Below are positions 49,802 through 58,697 of a stretch of DNA of 64,000 bases, piece after piece. The DNA is taken from positions 310,001-374,000 of the forward strand of contig NZ_JAAEHL010000005.1 in the NCBI RefSeq assembly GCF_010614725.1, written 5' to 3'. The stretch comes from Flavobacterium ajazii (GTDB lineage: Bacteria > Bacteroidota > Bacteroidia > Flavobacteriales > Flavobacteriaceae). The translations under genes and the position numbers were made by a program. A model generated the notes under the pieces. That model was not told where the DNA came from and did no database searches. It saw nothing but the letters and a program-made list of their open reading frames with translations. Position 1 is the stretch's first letter. Every line of letters starts with the position of its first letter.

Positions 49802-50428
49802 ATGAAGAAAAGAATTGGCATTGTAGAAGACAACCGTGATTTACGGGAAGCATTAGCGATGATGATTCAGTTTACGGAACAATTTGAACTAGCAGGCACT
49901 TTTGAAAATGCTGAATCTGCGATAGAAGTGGTTCCTACTCTGGCAATAGATGCTTTACTTATGGATGTGAATCTGCCCGGATATAGCGGGTATGAATGTG
50001 TTTCAATTTTAAAAACTAAGAACCCCAATTTACTGTTTATAATGTGCACCTCTTATGAAGACGATGAAAATATTTTTAAAAGTTTAAAGGCAGGTGCCAG
50101 TGGTTATATTTTAAAAACCGAAGGGCCAACGAAAATTATTGAGGCACTGAATGACTTGTTTGATGGCGGAAGTCCGATGAGCAGCAGCATTGCCAGAAAA
50201 GTTGTAACCAGTTTTTCTAAATTTGAAACGACTAATGAAAGTATCTTGCTGTTAACGCCCCGCGAAAATGAAATCTTAGAATTATTAGCTACTGGAAAGA
50301 TGAATAAAGAAGTAGCAGACAATCTTCAGATCAGCGGAGGAACCGTTCGAAAACATATTCAGCACATTTACGAAAAATTACAAGTAAATACCCGGGTTGA
50401 AGCAGTTAATATGTATTTGAAGCGATAA
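49802..50428 (+). CDS. NarL/LuxR-family response regulator
   Basis: 208 residues. Receiver: D10 and phospho-acceptor D55 (LLMDVNLPG), T in MCTS, K in GYILK. C-terminal LuxR-type HTH: LTPRENEILELLATGKMNKEVADNL...SGGTVRKHIQHIYEKL. It is 14 bp upstream of the kinase gene, so the two form a system. It probably binds the three TACGC-N6-GCGTA palindromes nearby. Confidence 0.95.
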   Translation: MKKRIGIVEDNRDLREALAMMIQFTEQFELAGTFENAESAIEVVPTLAIDALLMDVNLPGYSGYECVSILKTKNPNLLFIMCTSYEDDENIFKSLKAGASGYILKTEGPTKIIEALNDLFDGGSPMSSSIARKVVTSFSKFETTNESILLLTPRENEILELLATGKMNKEVADNLQISGGTVRKHIQHIYEKLQVNTRVEAVNMYLKR

Positions 50429-50442
50429 TTTAAAAAAGGGAA

Positions 50443-52191
50443 ATGAAATTATACTACTTCTTATTTTTTTTGTTTTCCTCTGTTTTTGTTTTTTCCCAGA
50501 AAACAATACAGGACAAAGAAGAAGCATTTGGCAAATGCAAAGCACCCAATTGTGAAGTAGCTAATTCGATAGCTGTTTCTGAAAAATATTTGGAGCTTGA
50601 CAAAATTGAAGATGCCCAAAAATGGTTGGATTATTCTAAAAAAAAGCTTCAAAAATGTCCTAACGATACACAGCAATATTGTATAAACAGTCTGCAGTCA
50701 GAACTTTTTTATTACTCAGGATTGTTTCAATTTGGTTTACATGAAGCTCAAAAAGCAATCAAATTAGCAACAATCACCAAGGACAGTTTACATCTTTCTA
50801 ACGCTTTTCTTTTAGAAGGAATTAACTGGTATGAAATGGGTAAAACATCTATAGCTGAAAAATCTTTTCACAAAGCAAAAAAATATTTCCCTGTCACTTA
50901 TCATATAAATTATAAAAGATATCAGATTAATAAAGAGTATATCTATAATAATATAGCCCAGTTAAAAATTAAAACCCAACAGTTAGATTCTGCTCATTTT
51001 TATAACAAACAAGCATATAGTTTTGCTAAAAAGCTGAAAGATATAAGATGTGTTGCCAATGTAGAACGCACTTTTGGAGAATTATTTTTGAAGCAAAACC
51101 AAAAAGACTCTGCTGAATTTTATTTCAAAAAAAGCATCATAACCTCATTAAACGGAGCTATTTATGACACTGCATTATTAGGTTATGGAAATTTAATAGA
51201 ATCTGGCTCTGGAAACCCCAAAACAGACCATTATTATTTTGAAAAAGGTCAGGAAATAATAAGGCGACACAACGTAAATGCTTCTTTTCAAAAACTTTTT
51301 TACGAACAGTCATTAAGTAAATTTCAATCTGTTAACGATAAAAATTTATTGCTTTCAGTTCAGGAGAAATTATTGAAAATTGAAAAAAACATAAATAAAA
51401 ACGGAAACTTTCACATTCAAAACATTACGGATCAATATATTAACAGCGAAAAAAAACTGTTACTATCCAAAATTAATGAACTTGACAAACAAAAAAACAT
51501 AAAGATTTTACAGCTTCTGACTACGCTTTTTTTAGGATTAATTTTATTGCTGATTATTATTATCATCCGAAGAAAAAACAGATTACAAAAGAAAATTTTA
51601 AATCAAAAAAATGAAATCAGTAAAGACCTTCACGATGATATTGGCAGTGAATTAAGCAGTATTTTAATCAACGCTAATTTATTAAAAAATTACGATCCTA
51701 ACGATAAGCAGAAAGTCCTGATTGATAAAATAAGTAATACCAGTTCTGAGATTTCGCAACGTCTCAATGCTTTTATCTGGTCGCTAAATGCAGATAATAA
51801 TAATGTTCAGAATTTTACAGAATATGTAAAACAATATGCCTATAATTTTTTTGAAGGGACTGAAATTAAGATGCTTTTTTCTGAAGATATTGATACTATA
51901 TGCAACCGAATCTTAAACGGAAATTCAAGAAAAAATCTATTTTTTTCTATCAAGGAAGCATTAAATAATACTGTCAAACATGCAGAAGCCAATAAAGTAA
52001 TTATTACAATTTCTTCAATTGATAAAAAAGGGCTTCTCATTACCATTAAAGATAATGGCAAAGGAATTCAGGAAAAAAATAAATTTGGAAACGGATTAAT
52101 AAATATTAAAAAAAGAATTGCCCACTTAAATGGCAATGTAAAAATACAATCGGATAATGGATTAAAAATCAGTATCGAAATTTATTTTTAA
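50443..52191 (+). CDS. Sensor histidine kinase with TPR sensing region
   Basis: 582 residues. Signal peptide (MKLYYFLFFLFSSVFVFSQ), periplasmic tetratricopeptide-like region (~residues 30-345), one membrane helix (~356-375), then a HisKA_3-type DHp with phospho-acceptor H397 (DLHDDIGSELSSI) and an HATPase_c domain (NNTVKHAEAN, DNGKGI, GNGLINIKKR). The DLHD H-box pairs with NarL-type regulators. The periplasmic TPRs suggest it senses a protein or peptide rather than a small ion. Confidence 0.93.
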   Translation: MKLYYFLFFLFSSVFVFSQKTIQDKEEAFGKCKAPNCEVANSIAVSEKYLELDKIEDAQKWLDYSKKKLQKCPNDTQQYCINSLQSELFYYSGLFQFGLHEAQKAIKLATITKDSLHLSNAFLLEGINWYEMGKTSIAEKSFHKAKKYFPVTYHINYKRYQINKEYIYNNIAQLKIKTQQLDSAHFYNKQAYSFAKKLKDIRCVANVERTFGELFLKQNQKDSAEFYFKKSIITSLNGAIYDTALLGYGNLIESGSGNPKTDHYYFEKGQEIIRRHNVNASFQKLFYEQSLSKFQSVNDKNLLLSVQEKLLKIEKNINKNGNFHIQNITDQYINSEKKLLLSKINELDKQKNIKILQLLTTLFLGLILLLIIIIIRRKNRLQKKILNQKNEISKDLHDDIGSELSSILINANLLKNYDPNDKQKVLIDKISNTSSEISQRLNAFIWSLNADNNNVQNFTEYVKQYAYNFFEGTEIKMLFSEDIDTICNRILNGNSRKNLFFSIKEALNNTVKHAEANKVIITISSIDKKGLLITIKDNGKGIQEKNKFGNGLINIKKRIAHLNGNVKIQSDNGLKISIEIYF

Positions 52192-52219
52192 CATTTATAA
52201 ACAGAGTAAAAAAATTTAA

Positions 52220-52235
52220 TACGCCATTGAGCGTA
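52220..52235. promoter_or_regulatory. TACGC-N6-GCGTA site, copy 2, also a hairpin after the kinase gene
   Basis: TACGCCA, 2 bp, GAGCGTA. With its flanks it forms AATACGC-6nt-GCGTATT plus eight T, so it can also act as the operon's terminator. Located 28 bp behind the kinase stop codon. Confidence 0.6.
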
Positions 52236-52325
52236 TTTTTTTTACCCATTAGTAAGCACATCTTCTATAAAAATCTAATTATTTAACTTTTACTTTCTTT
52301 TCCTGATAAAATACAACATTATCAA

Positions 52326-52341
52326 TACCCCTAATTGCGTA
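52326..52341. promoter_or_regulatory. TAC(C)CC-N5-GCGTA site, copy 3
   Basis: TACCCCT, 2 bp, TTGCGTA: 13 of 16 positions match copy 1, with only the left arm imperfect (TACCC for TACGC). It lies ~80 bp before the delta-60-repeat gene. Confidence 0.55.
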
Positions 52342-52421
52342 TTGTAAGATCTTTTATTTTAATTCAATTTTACATCAACAACATAATCCTTTGATTTAAA
52401 AATAATTAACAAACAATAATC

Positions 52422-54944
52422 ATGAAAGGAGCACTTCTCATAAAAATATTTTTATTCTTAGTTACCGGAGGGATATATGCACAATCCGGAGAGATAGACA
52501 AGACTTTTAATCCTGTTATTGGTGCAGGAGCTGATGCAACCGTAAAATGCATTATAGAGCAAACAGATGGAAAAATCATAATTGCAGGAGAATTTATAAG
52601 CTATGATTATAAGTCAAAAAACCGTATCGCAAGACTCAATGCTGATGGAACTACAGACAACTCTTTTAATATAGGAACCGGAGCCAATGCAGCAGTTAGT
52701 GCCGCAACATTACAGTCTGATGGGAAAATTGTAATTACTGGAGGATTTACTTCCTATAATGGTACTGCTAAAAATCGTATCGCCAGAATTAATACTGACG
52801 GAACACTTGATTCCTCTTTTGAACCAGGATCGGGTTTCAATTCTTATAATTCAATAGCAGTACAAACCGACGGAAAAATTTTAATTGGAGGATATTTCAC
52901 ATCCTATAATGGTATAGCAAGAAAGCATATTGCAAGAATAAATTCTGATGGGACATTAGACACATCATTTGGCTCTCCTGTTGGTCTTGATAGTACCGTT
53001 AAGGAAATAGTACTACAACCCGATGGTAAAATTTTAATTATAGGTGATTTTTTGGCCTTTGATGGAATTTCAAGAAAAAATATAGCCAGGCTCAATACTG
53101 ACGGAACATTAGACACTACTTTTAATCCTGGAAATGGAGCTAATGGGATCGAAACCATTGCACTACAGTCAGATGGAAAAATCTTAATCGGCGGATATTT
53201 TTCAACTTATAATTTTGCATCACGTAGTTGTTTTGCCAGACTCAACAGTGATGGAACACTTGATAACGATTTTAACCTTGGAACTGGATTTGATGGTTCA
53301 GTTAGAAAAATCATACCACAATCTAACGGAAAAATGGTAATAGCAGGATCATTCATATCTTATAATGGTACTGCAAAAAACAGTTTAGCAAGACTAAATT
53401 CAGACGGAACACTTGATACCTCTCTTGATTCAGGTACTGGTGTCAATGAAAGTATTTATACCATCACTGTAAAAACTAATGGGAAAATTTTAACCGGAGG
53501 TAACTTTACCTCTTTTAATACCACTTTAATAGGCAGATTTGCCCAACTAAATAATGACGGGACTATTGATACAACTTTCTTAAACCCGGGAGGATTTGGA
53601 AGCGGATCCAATCAGTCAATTGAGCGTATGGCATTACAGCCAGATGGGAAAATTTTAATTACAGGAGAATATATCACTTCTTACAATGGGATTTTAAGAA
53701 AGAGATTAGCCCGTTTAAATGCTGACGGAACACTTGATGCCACTTTTAATCCCGGAACAGGACCAAGTAGTACTGTTTATACTATTGCAACGCAACAAGA
53801 CGGAAAAATTTTAATTGGAGGAAGATTTGGCAATTACAATGGTGTGGCAAGAAATGGTATAGCACGTTTAAATTCGGATGGAACGCTTGACACTACTTTC
53901 AATATAGGAACAGGAGTAAATAACAGTATTTATTCAATTGCAGTACAAACCGATGGAAAAATTTTGATTTCCGGATTATTTACCTCTTTCAACGGCATTA
54001 CAAGAAACAGGTTTGCCCGACTTAACAGTGATGGTACAATTGATACGGCTTTTGACCCTGGAGCCGGACCCGATAATGTTATTTATTCCATAGTTACACA
54101 GACTGACGGAAAGATCATAATTGCAGGAAATTTTAAAAATTATAAAGGAACCCCTAAACAATGTATTACCCGACTTAATACTGACGGAACAATCGACACC
54201 ACATTTTTTAATGTCGGAATTTCAATAGAATGGAACATAGATGTCGTTAAAATACAATCTGATGGAAAATTGTTGATCTCGGGAACCTTTGTTGGTTTCA
54301 CAGGTGGAAATAGCCCTCCACCAGGACTGGCCCGACTTAATACGGATGGATCATTAGATCCTACTTTTGTGGCACAATCAATGTTATTTACCAATACCGG
54401 AACAAATCCTTATACTAACCCTTCCTCAATAGCAATACAATCCGATGGAAAAATTATAATAGGAGGAACTATTACTTCTTATGGAGGTACGCCTATTCTA
54501 AATATTGCCCGACTCAATACAGACGGAACACACGATACCACATTTGTTGCAGGAACAGGAATAGCTAATAACCAGGGAATAAGCAGTAGCGTTGACAATA
54601 TTATCATTCTGCCAGACGGTAAAATTTTAATTTCCGGTGTTTTTATTTTATATAATGGCGTTACAGTCGGTCGTATCGCCAGAATACTATCAGGAACAAC
54701 GACGCTTAATATACCAGAATCTTATAAAAATACTTTTGCAATTTATCCGAATCCAGCCAACAGCAAGATTTATTTTTCTCAGGAACTTACAGAAATTGCT
54801 GTCTATGATATACTTGGAAAGAAAAGAAACATTCCTCATACTTCAGATTCAGCAGATATTAGTGCATTGTCCAATGGAATTTATATTTTAAAAGGACTTG
54901 AACATACAGGGCAAACAATAACAAAAAAAATAATTAAAAACTGA
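52422..54944 (+). CDS. T9SS cargo, delta-60-repeat beta-propeller protein
   Basis: 840 residues. Signal peptide (MKGALLIKIFLFLVTGGIYAQ), then 14 delta-60-type repeats (core (Q)xDGKILIGGxFTSYNG ... RIARLNxDGTLDTTF, about 55 residues each) that form one or more beta-propellers, and a T9SS sorting domain (FAIYPNPANSKIYF ... KKIIKN). No enzymatic domain. It probably binds a polymer or surface. Its promoter region carries one of the palindromes of the adjacent two-component system. Confidence 0.92.
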   Translation: MKGALLIKIFLFLVTGGIYAQSGEIDKTFNPVIGAGADATVKCIIEQTDGKIIIAGEFISYDYKSKNRIARLNADGTTDNSFNIGTGANAAVSAATLQSDGKIVITGGFTSYNGTAKNRIARINTDGTLDSSFEPGSGFNSYNSIAVQTDGKILIGGYFTSYNGIARKHIARINSDGTLDTSFGSPVGLDSTVKEIVLQPDGKILIIGDFLAFDGISRKNIARLNTDGTLDTTFNPGNGANGIETIALQSDGKILIGGYFSTYNFASRSCFARLNSDGTLDNDFNLGTGFDGSVRKIIPQSNGKMVIAGSFISYNGTAKNSLARLNSDGTLDTSLDSGTGVNESIYTITVKTNGKILTGGNFTSFNTTLIGRFAQLNNDGTIDTTFLNPGGFGSGSNQSIERMALQPDGKILITGEYITSYNGILRKRLARLNADGTLDATFNPGTGPSSTVYTIATQQDGKILIGGRFGNYNGVARNGIARLNSDGTLDTTFNIGTGVNNSIYSIAVQTDGKILISGLFTSFNGITRNRFARLNSDGTIDTAFDPGAGPDNVIYSIVTQTDGKIIIAGNFKNYKGTPKQCITRLNTDGTIDTTFFNVGISIEWNIDVVKIQSDGKLLISGTFVGFTGGNSPPPGLARLNTDGSLDPTFVAQSMLFTNTGTNPYTNPSSIAIQSDGKIIIGGTITSYGGTPILNIARLNTDGTHDTTFVAGTGIANNQGISSSVDNIIILPDGKILISGVFILYNGVTVGRIARILSGTTTLNIPESYKNTFAIYPNPANSKIYFSQELTEIAVYDILGKKRNIPHTSDSADISALSNGIYILKGLEHTGQTITKKIIKN

Positions 54945-55259
54945 GAATAACTTTCAGACAAAACAGCTTAACTGATAAAATATATAAAATCAACTTCCAT
55001 TTCTTTAATAGTAATGGAAGTTGATTTTATATATTTAATACCTATCAACAAAAAGTTTTTTTTTATCTATTACTCGAAACTAAAACATTATTTCTTTTCC
55101 CTAAAAGATGCAGCAGTAATAGAAATATAAGAAATAACCATTCAAAAAGCCTTTATCAACTTCCTGGCAGATTTAAAATAATAAACTTAAAATAACTTAT
55201 ATCTATTTTAACATTTGTTATAATAATGTGAACCGTTATGGAAAAAGGTTTTTAAGTCG
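54945..55259. other. Intergenic region between the delta-60 gene and sufA
   Basis: Holds a very long inverted repeat at 54981-55033 (TATATAAAATCAACTTCC / GGAAGTTGATTTTATATA around an AATAG-containing loop), serving as a strong terminator, and otherwise AT-rich unique sequence without an ORF. Confidence 0.7.
54981..55033 (+). terminator. Long palindromic terminator of the delta-60 gene
   Basis: A ~21-bp nearly perfect stem (AAAATCAACTTCCATT / AATGGAAGTTGATTTT core) with an 11-nt loop. Unusually long for a terminator and symmetric at both ends. Confidence 0.8.
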
Positions 55260-55267
55260 TATCTTTG
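55260..55267 (+). promoter_or_regulatory. -7 element (TATCTTTG) for sufA
   Basis: TATCTTTG fits TAnnTTTG; the leader to the ATG at 55368 would be ~95 nt. No clear -33 box. Confidence 0.45.
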
Positions 55268-55367
55268 CAAATAATTTCATTTCAACATTGAAATCCAGCA
55301 TTTTAAAAAAATACCGTTTTTTTGAATTTGGACTAAAAATGAAAGAAAAATACAAATACCATAAACA

Positions 55368-55697
55368 ATGATAAAAGTTTCTGATACAGCCAAAAAGAAA
55401 ATCATCGATTTGATGACTGATGATGGTTTCGATGCCGCACATGACTACGTACGTGTAGGAGTGAAAAGCGGAGGATGCTCTGGTTTGTCATATGATTTAA
55501 AATTTGACAAAACCAAAGGAGATGACGACAAAATATTCGTAGACAATGACATACAGATTGCTGTTGAAAAAAAATCTTTCCTTTATTTAGCTGGGACAAT
55601 CTTAGAATTTTCTGGAGGACTAAACGGAAAAGGATTCGTTTTCAATAATCCAAACGCAAGCAGAACTTGCGGATGCGGTGAATCATTTTCTCTATAG
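55368..55697 (+). CDS. sufA: A-type Fe-S carrier protein SufA/ErpA
   Basis: 109 residues with the three cluster ligands C37 (KSGGCSGLSYD), C101 and C103 (RTCGCGESF). It carries Fe-S clusters from the SufBCD scaffold to targets. First gene of sufA-sufB-sufC-sufD. Confidence 0.95.
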   Translation: MIKVSDTAKKKIIDLMTDDGFDAAHDYVRVGVKSGGCSGLSYDLKFDKTKGDDDKIFVDNDIQIAVEKKSFLYLAGTILEFSGGLNGKGFVFNNPNASRTCGCGESFSL

Positions 55698-55779
55698 TCA
55701 AATGCCGAAAGCCATAAGTCTTAAAGACGACTAACTGACTTTCTGACTTTAAAACTTTAAGACAACATTAAAAAATATA

Positions 55780-57228
55780 ATGAGCAAATACACAGAAGAC
55801 GATTTAAAGATCGAACTCGAAACCAAGGAATACGAATACGGATTTTATACCAATATAGAATCTGAGACATTCCCTATTGGTTTAAATGAAGAAATTGTAA
55901 AAGCTATTTCACTGAAAAAAGAAGAACCTGAATGGATGACCGAATGGCGCATCGAAGCTTTCCGTACCTGGAAAGAAATGATCGAGCCGGAATGGGCAAA
56001 CGTTAATTACGAAAAACCGGATTTTCAGGCAATTTCTTATTATTCAGCTCCAAAAACGGTAGATCCTAATAAAACTTTGGACGACGTTGATCCTGAACTT
56101 TTAGAAATGTACAAAAAGTTAGGAATCTCTGTTGATGAACAAAAAAAGATGAACAATATCGCTATGGATATTGTTGTCGATTCTGTTTCTGTAGCAACGA
56201 CTTTCAAAAAAACTCTGGCAGAAAAAGGAATTATTTTCTGTCCGATTTCTGAAGCTATCAAAGAACACCCGGAATTGGTTAAAAAATATTTAGGTACAGT
56301 TGTTCCTCAGAAAGACAACTTTTATGCTGCATTAAACTCAGCGGTTTTCTCTGACGGAAGTTTCTGTTATATTCCAAAAGGCGTTAAATGTCCTATGGAA
56401 CTTTCAACGTATTTCAGAATCAATCAGGCAGGAACTGGACAATTCGAAAGAACCCTAGTTATTGCTGATGAAGGAAGTTACGTTTCTTACCTTGAAGGAT
56501 GTACTGCTCCAAGCCGTGACGAAAATCAATTACACGCTGCTGTTGTTGAGTTAATCGCTTTGGATGATGCTGAAATTAAATATTCTACCGTTCAAAACTG
56601 GTTCCCTGGAAATAAAGAAGGAAAGGGTGGAGTCTACAACTTTGTAACTAAAAGAGGTTTATGCGAAACAAATGCTAAAATTTCGTGGACACAGGTTGAA
56701 ACCGGTTCTGCTGTAACCTGGAAATATCCTTCTTGTGTACTTAAAGGAGATAATTCAGTAGGAGAATTTTATTCTATTGCTGTTACCAATAATTTCCAAC
56801 AAGCGGATACTGGAACTAAAATGATCCATTTAGGAAAAAATACTAAATCGACTATTATTTCTAAAGGTATCTCTGCAGGAAAATCACAAAATAGCTACCG
56901 TGGATTAGTGCAAATTTCACCAAGAGCTGAAAATGCAAGAAACTTTTCTCAATGTGACTCATTGTTAATGGGTAACAATTGTGGTGCACATACTTTCCCT
57001 TACATCGAAAGTAAAAATCCATCTGCAAAAATCGAACACGAAGCAACAACAAGTAAAATTGGAGAAGATCAGGTTTTCTATTGCAACCAAAGAGGTATTC
57101 CAACTGAAAAAGCGATTGCATTAATCGTAAACGGTTTCAGTAAAGACGTTTTGAACAAACTTCCAATGGAATTTGCTGTTGAAGCACAAAAATTATTAGA
57201 GATTTCTTTAGAAGGATCTGTAGGCTAA
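55780..57228 (+). CDS. sufB: Fe-S cluster assembly scaffold SufB
   Basis: 482 residues. SufB with SufC and SufD builds the cluster. Motifs: the central beta-helix ([44 protein letters not shown]) and the C-terminal [21 protein letters not shown] with the conserved cysteines. Normal length. 82 bp after sufA. Confidence 0.97.
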   Translation: MSKYTEDDLKIELETKEYEYGFYTNIESETFPIGLNEEIVKAISLKKEEPEWMTEWRIEAFRTWKEMIEPEWANVNYEKPDFQAISYYSAPKTVDPNKTLDDVDPELLEMYKKLGISVDEQKKMNNIAMDIVVDSVSVATTFKKTLAEKGIIFCPISEAIKEHPELVKKYLGTVVPQKDNFYAALNSAVFSDGSFCYIPKGVKCPMELSTYFRINQAGTGQFERTLVIADEGSYVSYLEGCTAPSRDENQLHAAVVELIALDDAEIKYSTVQNWFPGNKEGKGGVYNFVTKRGLCETNAKISWTQVETGSAVTWKYPSCVLKGDNSVGEFYSIAVTNNFQQADTGTKMIHLGKNTKSTIISKGISAGKSQNSYRGLVQISPRAENARNFSQCDSLLMGNNCGAHTFPYIESKNPSAKIEHEATTSKIGEDQVFYCNQRGIPTEKAIALIVNGFSKDVLNKLPMEFAVEAQKLLEISLEGSVG

Positions 57229-57230
57229 AA

Positions 57231-57365
57231 AAGTTTCAGGTTTCAAGTTTTTGATCTGAAACTTACTTTTGCAACCATTTAAAAAGAATTTTATATCATA
57301 TTAAAATAAAAGATTTTTCAAAGTTTCGTTTTTCAGCATAACTGAAAACCTGAAACTTGAAACTT
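57231..57365. repeat. GTTTCAGG/CTTGAAAC spacer between sufB and sufC
   Basis: The left arm has GTTTCAGGTTTCAAG; the right arm has CCTGAAACTTGAAAC. Their words are complementary in alternating register, giving a long imperfect hairpin over 135 bp. Same repeat family as 9194-9261 and the flanks of the ORF at 58212. Confidence 0.7.
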
Positions 57366-57379
57366 TAAACAAAAAAAAG

Positions 57380-58126
57380 ATGTTATCAATAAAAAACCTT
57401 CACGCCGCAATTGGTGATAAAGAAATCCTTAAGGGAATTAATATAGAAGTTAAAGCTGGCGAAGTTCACGCTATCATGGGGCCAAATGGTTCTGGAAAAA
57501 GTACTCTTTCTGCAGTAATTGCAGGAAACGAAAATTATGAAGTTACAGACGGAGAGGTAATTCTTGACGGAGAAGATCTTGGCGATTTAGCTCCAGAAGA
57601 AAGAGCACACAAAGGTGTTTTCCTTTCTTTTCAATATCCGGTAGAAATTCCTGGAGTTAGCGTTACTAACTTCATGAAAACAGCTATCAACGAAACTCGT
57701 AAAGCAAACGGACAAGAAGAAATGCCAGCTAACGAAATGTTGAAAGTAATTCGTGAGAAATCGGAGTTATTAGAAATCGATCGTAAATTTCTTTCTCGTT
57801 CTCTTAATGAAGGTTTTTCCGGAGGAGAGAAAAAAAGAAACGAGATTTTCCAAATGGCAATGTTAGAGCCAAAATTGGCAATCCTTGACGAAACCGATTC
57901 TGGTCTTGACATCGATGCTTTAAGAATTGTGGCGAATGGTGTAAACAAATTAAAAAGCGACAAAAACGCTATTATCGTTATCACGCACTACCAACGTTTA
58001 TTAGATTATATCGTTCCTGATTTCGTTCACGTTCTTTACAACGGAAGAATCGTAAAATCTGGCGGAAAAGAGTTAGCATACGAATTAGAAGAAAAAGGAT
58101 ACGACTGGATTAAAGCAGAGAACTAA
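57380..58126 (+). CDS. sufC: SUF ABC-type ATPase SufC
   Basis: 248 residues. Walker A GPNGSGKST (~34-42), signature LNEGFSGGEKKR, Walker B LAILDETDSGLD, H-loop ITHYQR. SufC hydrolyses ATP to drive SufBCD conformational change; it is a soluble ABC ATPase, not a transporter. Confidence 0.97.
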   Translation: MLSIKNLHAAIGDKEILKGINIEVKAGEVHAIMGPNGSGKSTLSAVIAGNENYEVTDGEVILDGEDLGDLAPEERAHKGVFLSFQYPVEIPGVSVTNFMKTAINETRKANGQEEMPANEMLKVIREKSELLEIDRKFLSRSLNEGFSGGEKKRNEIFQMAMLEPKLAILDETDSGLDIDALRIVANGVNKLKSDKNAIIVITHYQRLLDYIVPDFVHVLYNGRIVKSGGKELAYELEEKGYDWIKAEN

Positions 58127-58132
58127 ATTTTT

Positions 58133-58164
58133 GTTTCAGGTTTCATGTTTTTTTAGTTTCAAGT
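58133..58164. repeat. Left inverted-repeat arm of the four-helix-bundle unit
   Basis: GTTTCAGGTTT (58133-58143) is the exact reverse complement of AAACCTGAAAC (58616-58626). Inside it, ATGTTT pairs with AAACAT and GTTTCAAGTT with AACTTGAAAC. Confidence 0.75.
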
Positions 58165-58211
58165 TGAGTTACATTTTGTAAGTTTAAACTTAAATTACTT
58201 AAACGGAAATT

Positions 58212-58601
58212 ATGGCGACAATAACTCGATTTGAGGATTTAGAAATCTGGAAAGAGGCTCGACGATTAGCAAAAGAAATTCATCTTATTGCAATTCATAC
58301 AGACTTAAGATCAGATCTCAGATTTAAAAATCAAATAAAAGATTCTTCGGGTTCTGTAATGGATAACATTGCAGAAGGTTTTGAAAGAGATGGAAATTTA
58401 GAATTTCGACAATTTTTATCAATTGCAAAAGGCTCAGCCGGAGAAACGAGATCTCAGTTATACCGAGTTTTTGATTTTGAATATATTTCAGAAGAAAAAT
58501 TCGAAGCTTTAAAAAAGGATTATGAAAATTTAAGTGGCAAAATCAAAAACTTTATCACTTATCTCAATAAAAAAGATTTCAAAGGAAATAAGTTTCAGTA
58601 G
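58212..58601 (+). CDS. Four-helix-bundle protein, S23/rRNA-intervening-sequence family
   Basis: 129 residues. The opening [19 protein letters not shown], the core [20 protein letters not shown] and [20 protein letters not shown], and [15 protein letters not shown] are the signature of the four-helix-bundle family first known as the S23 protein encoded in 23S rRNA intervening sequences. Function unclear (RNA binding or structural). Here it separates sufC from sufD, a break in an otherwise universal order. It is wrapped in an inverted-repeat pair. Confidence 0.9.
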   Translation: MATITRFEDLEIWKEARRLAKEIHLIAIHTDLRSDLRFKNQIKDSSGSVMDNIAEGFERDGNLEFRQFLSIAKGSAGETRSQLYRVFDFEYISEEKFEALKKDYENLSGKIKNFITYLNKKDFKGNKFQ

Positions 58602-58678
58602 AAACTTGAAACATTAAACCTGAAACAAAAGAGTAAAAAGGAGTTAAGTTCCAACAGTCAACTTGAAACCTGAAACTC
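58601..58678. repeat. Right inverted-repeat arm of the four-helix-bundle unit
   Basis: Two modules: GAAACTTGAAACATTAAACC followed by TGAAAC (58601-58626), which overlaps the stop codon and pairs with the left arm, and ACTTGAAACCTGAAACTCC (58660-58678), just upstream of sufD. Confidence 0.75.
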
Positions 58679-58697
58679 CGAAGGAAACAAAAACAAA

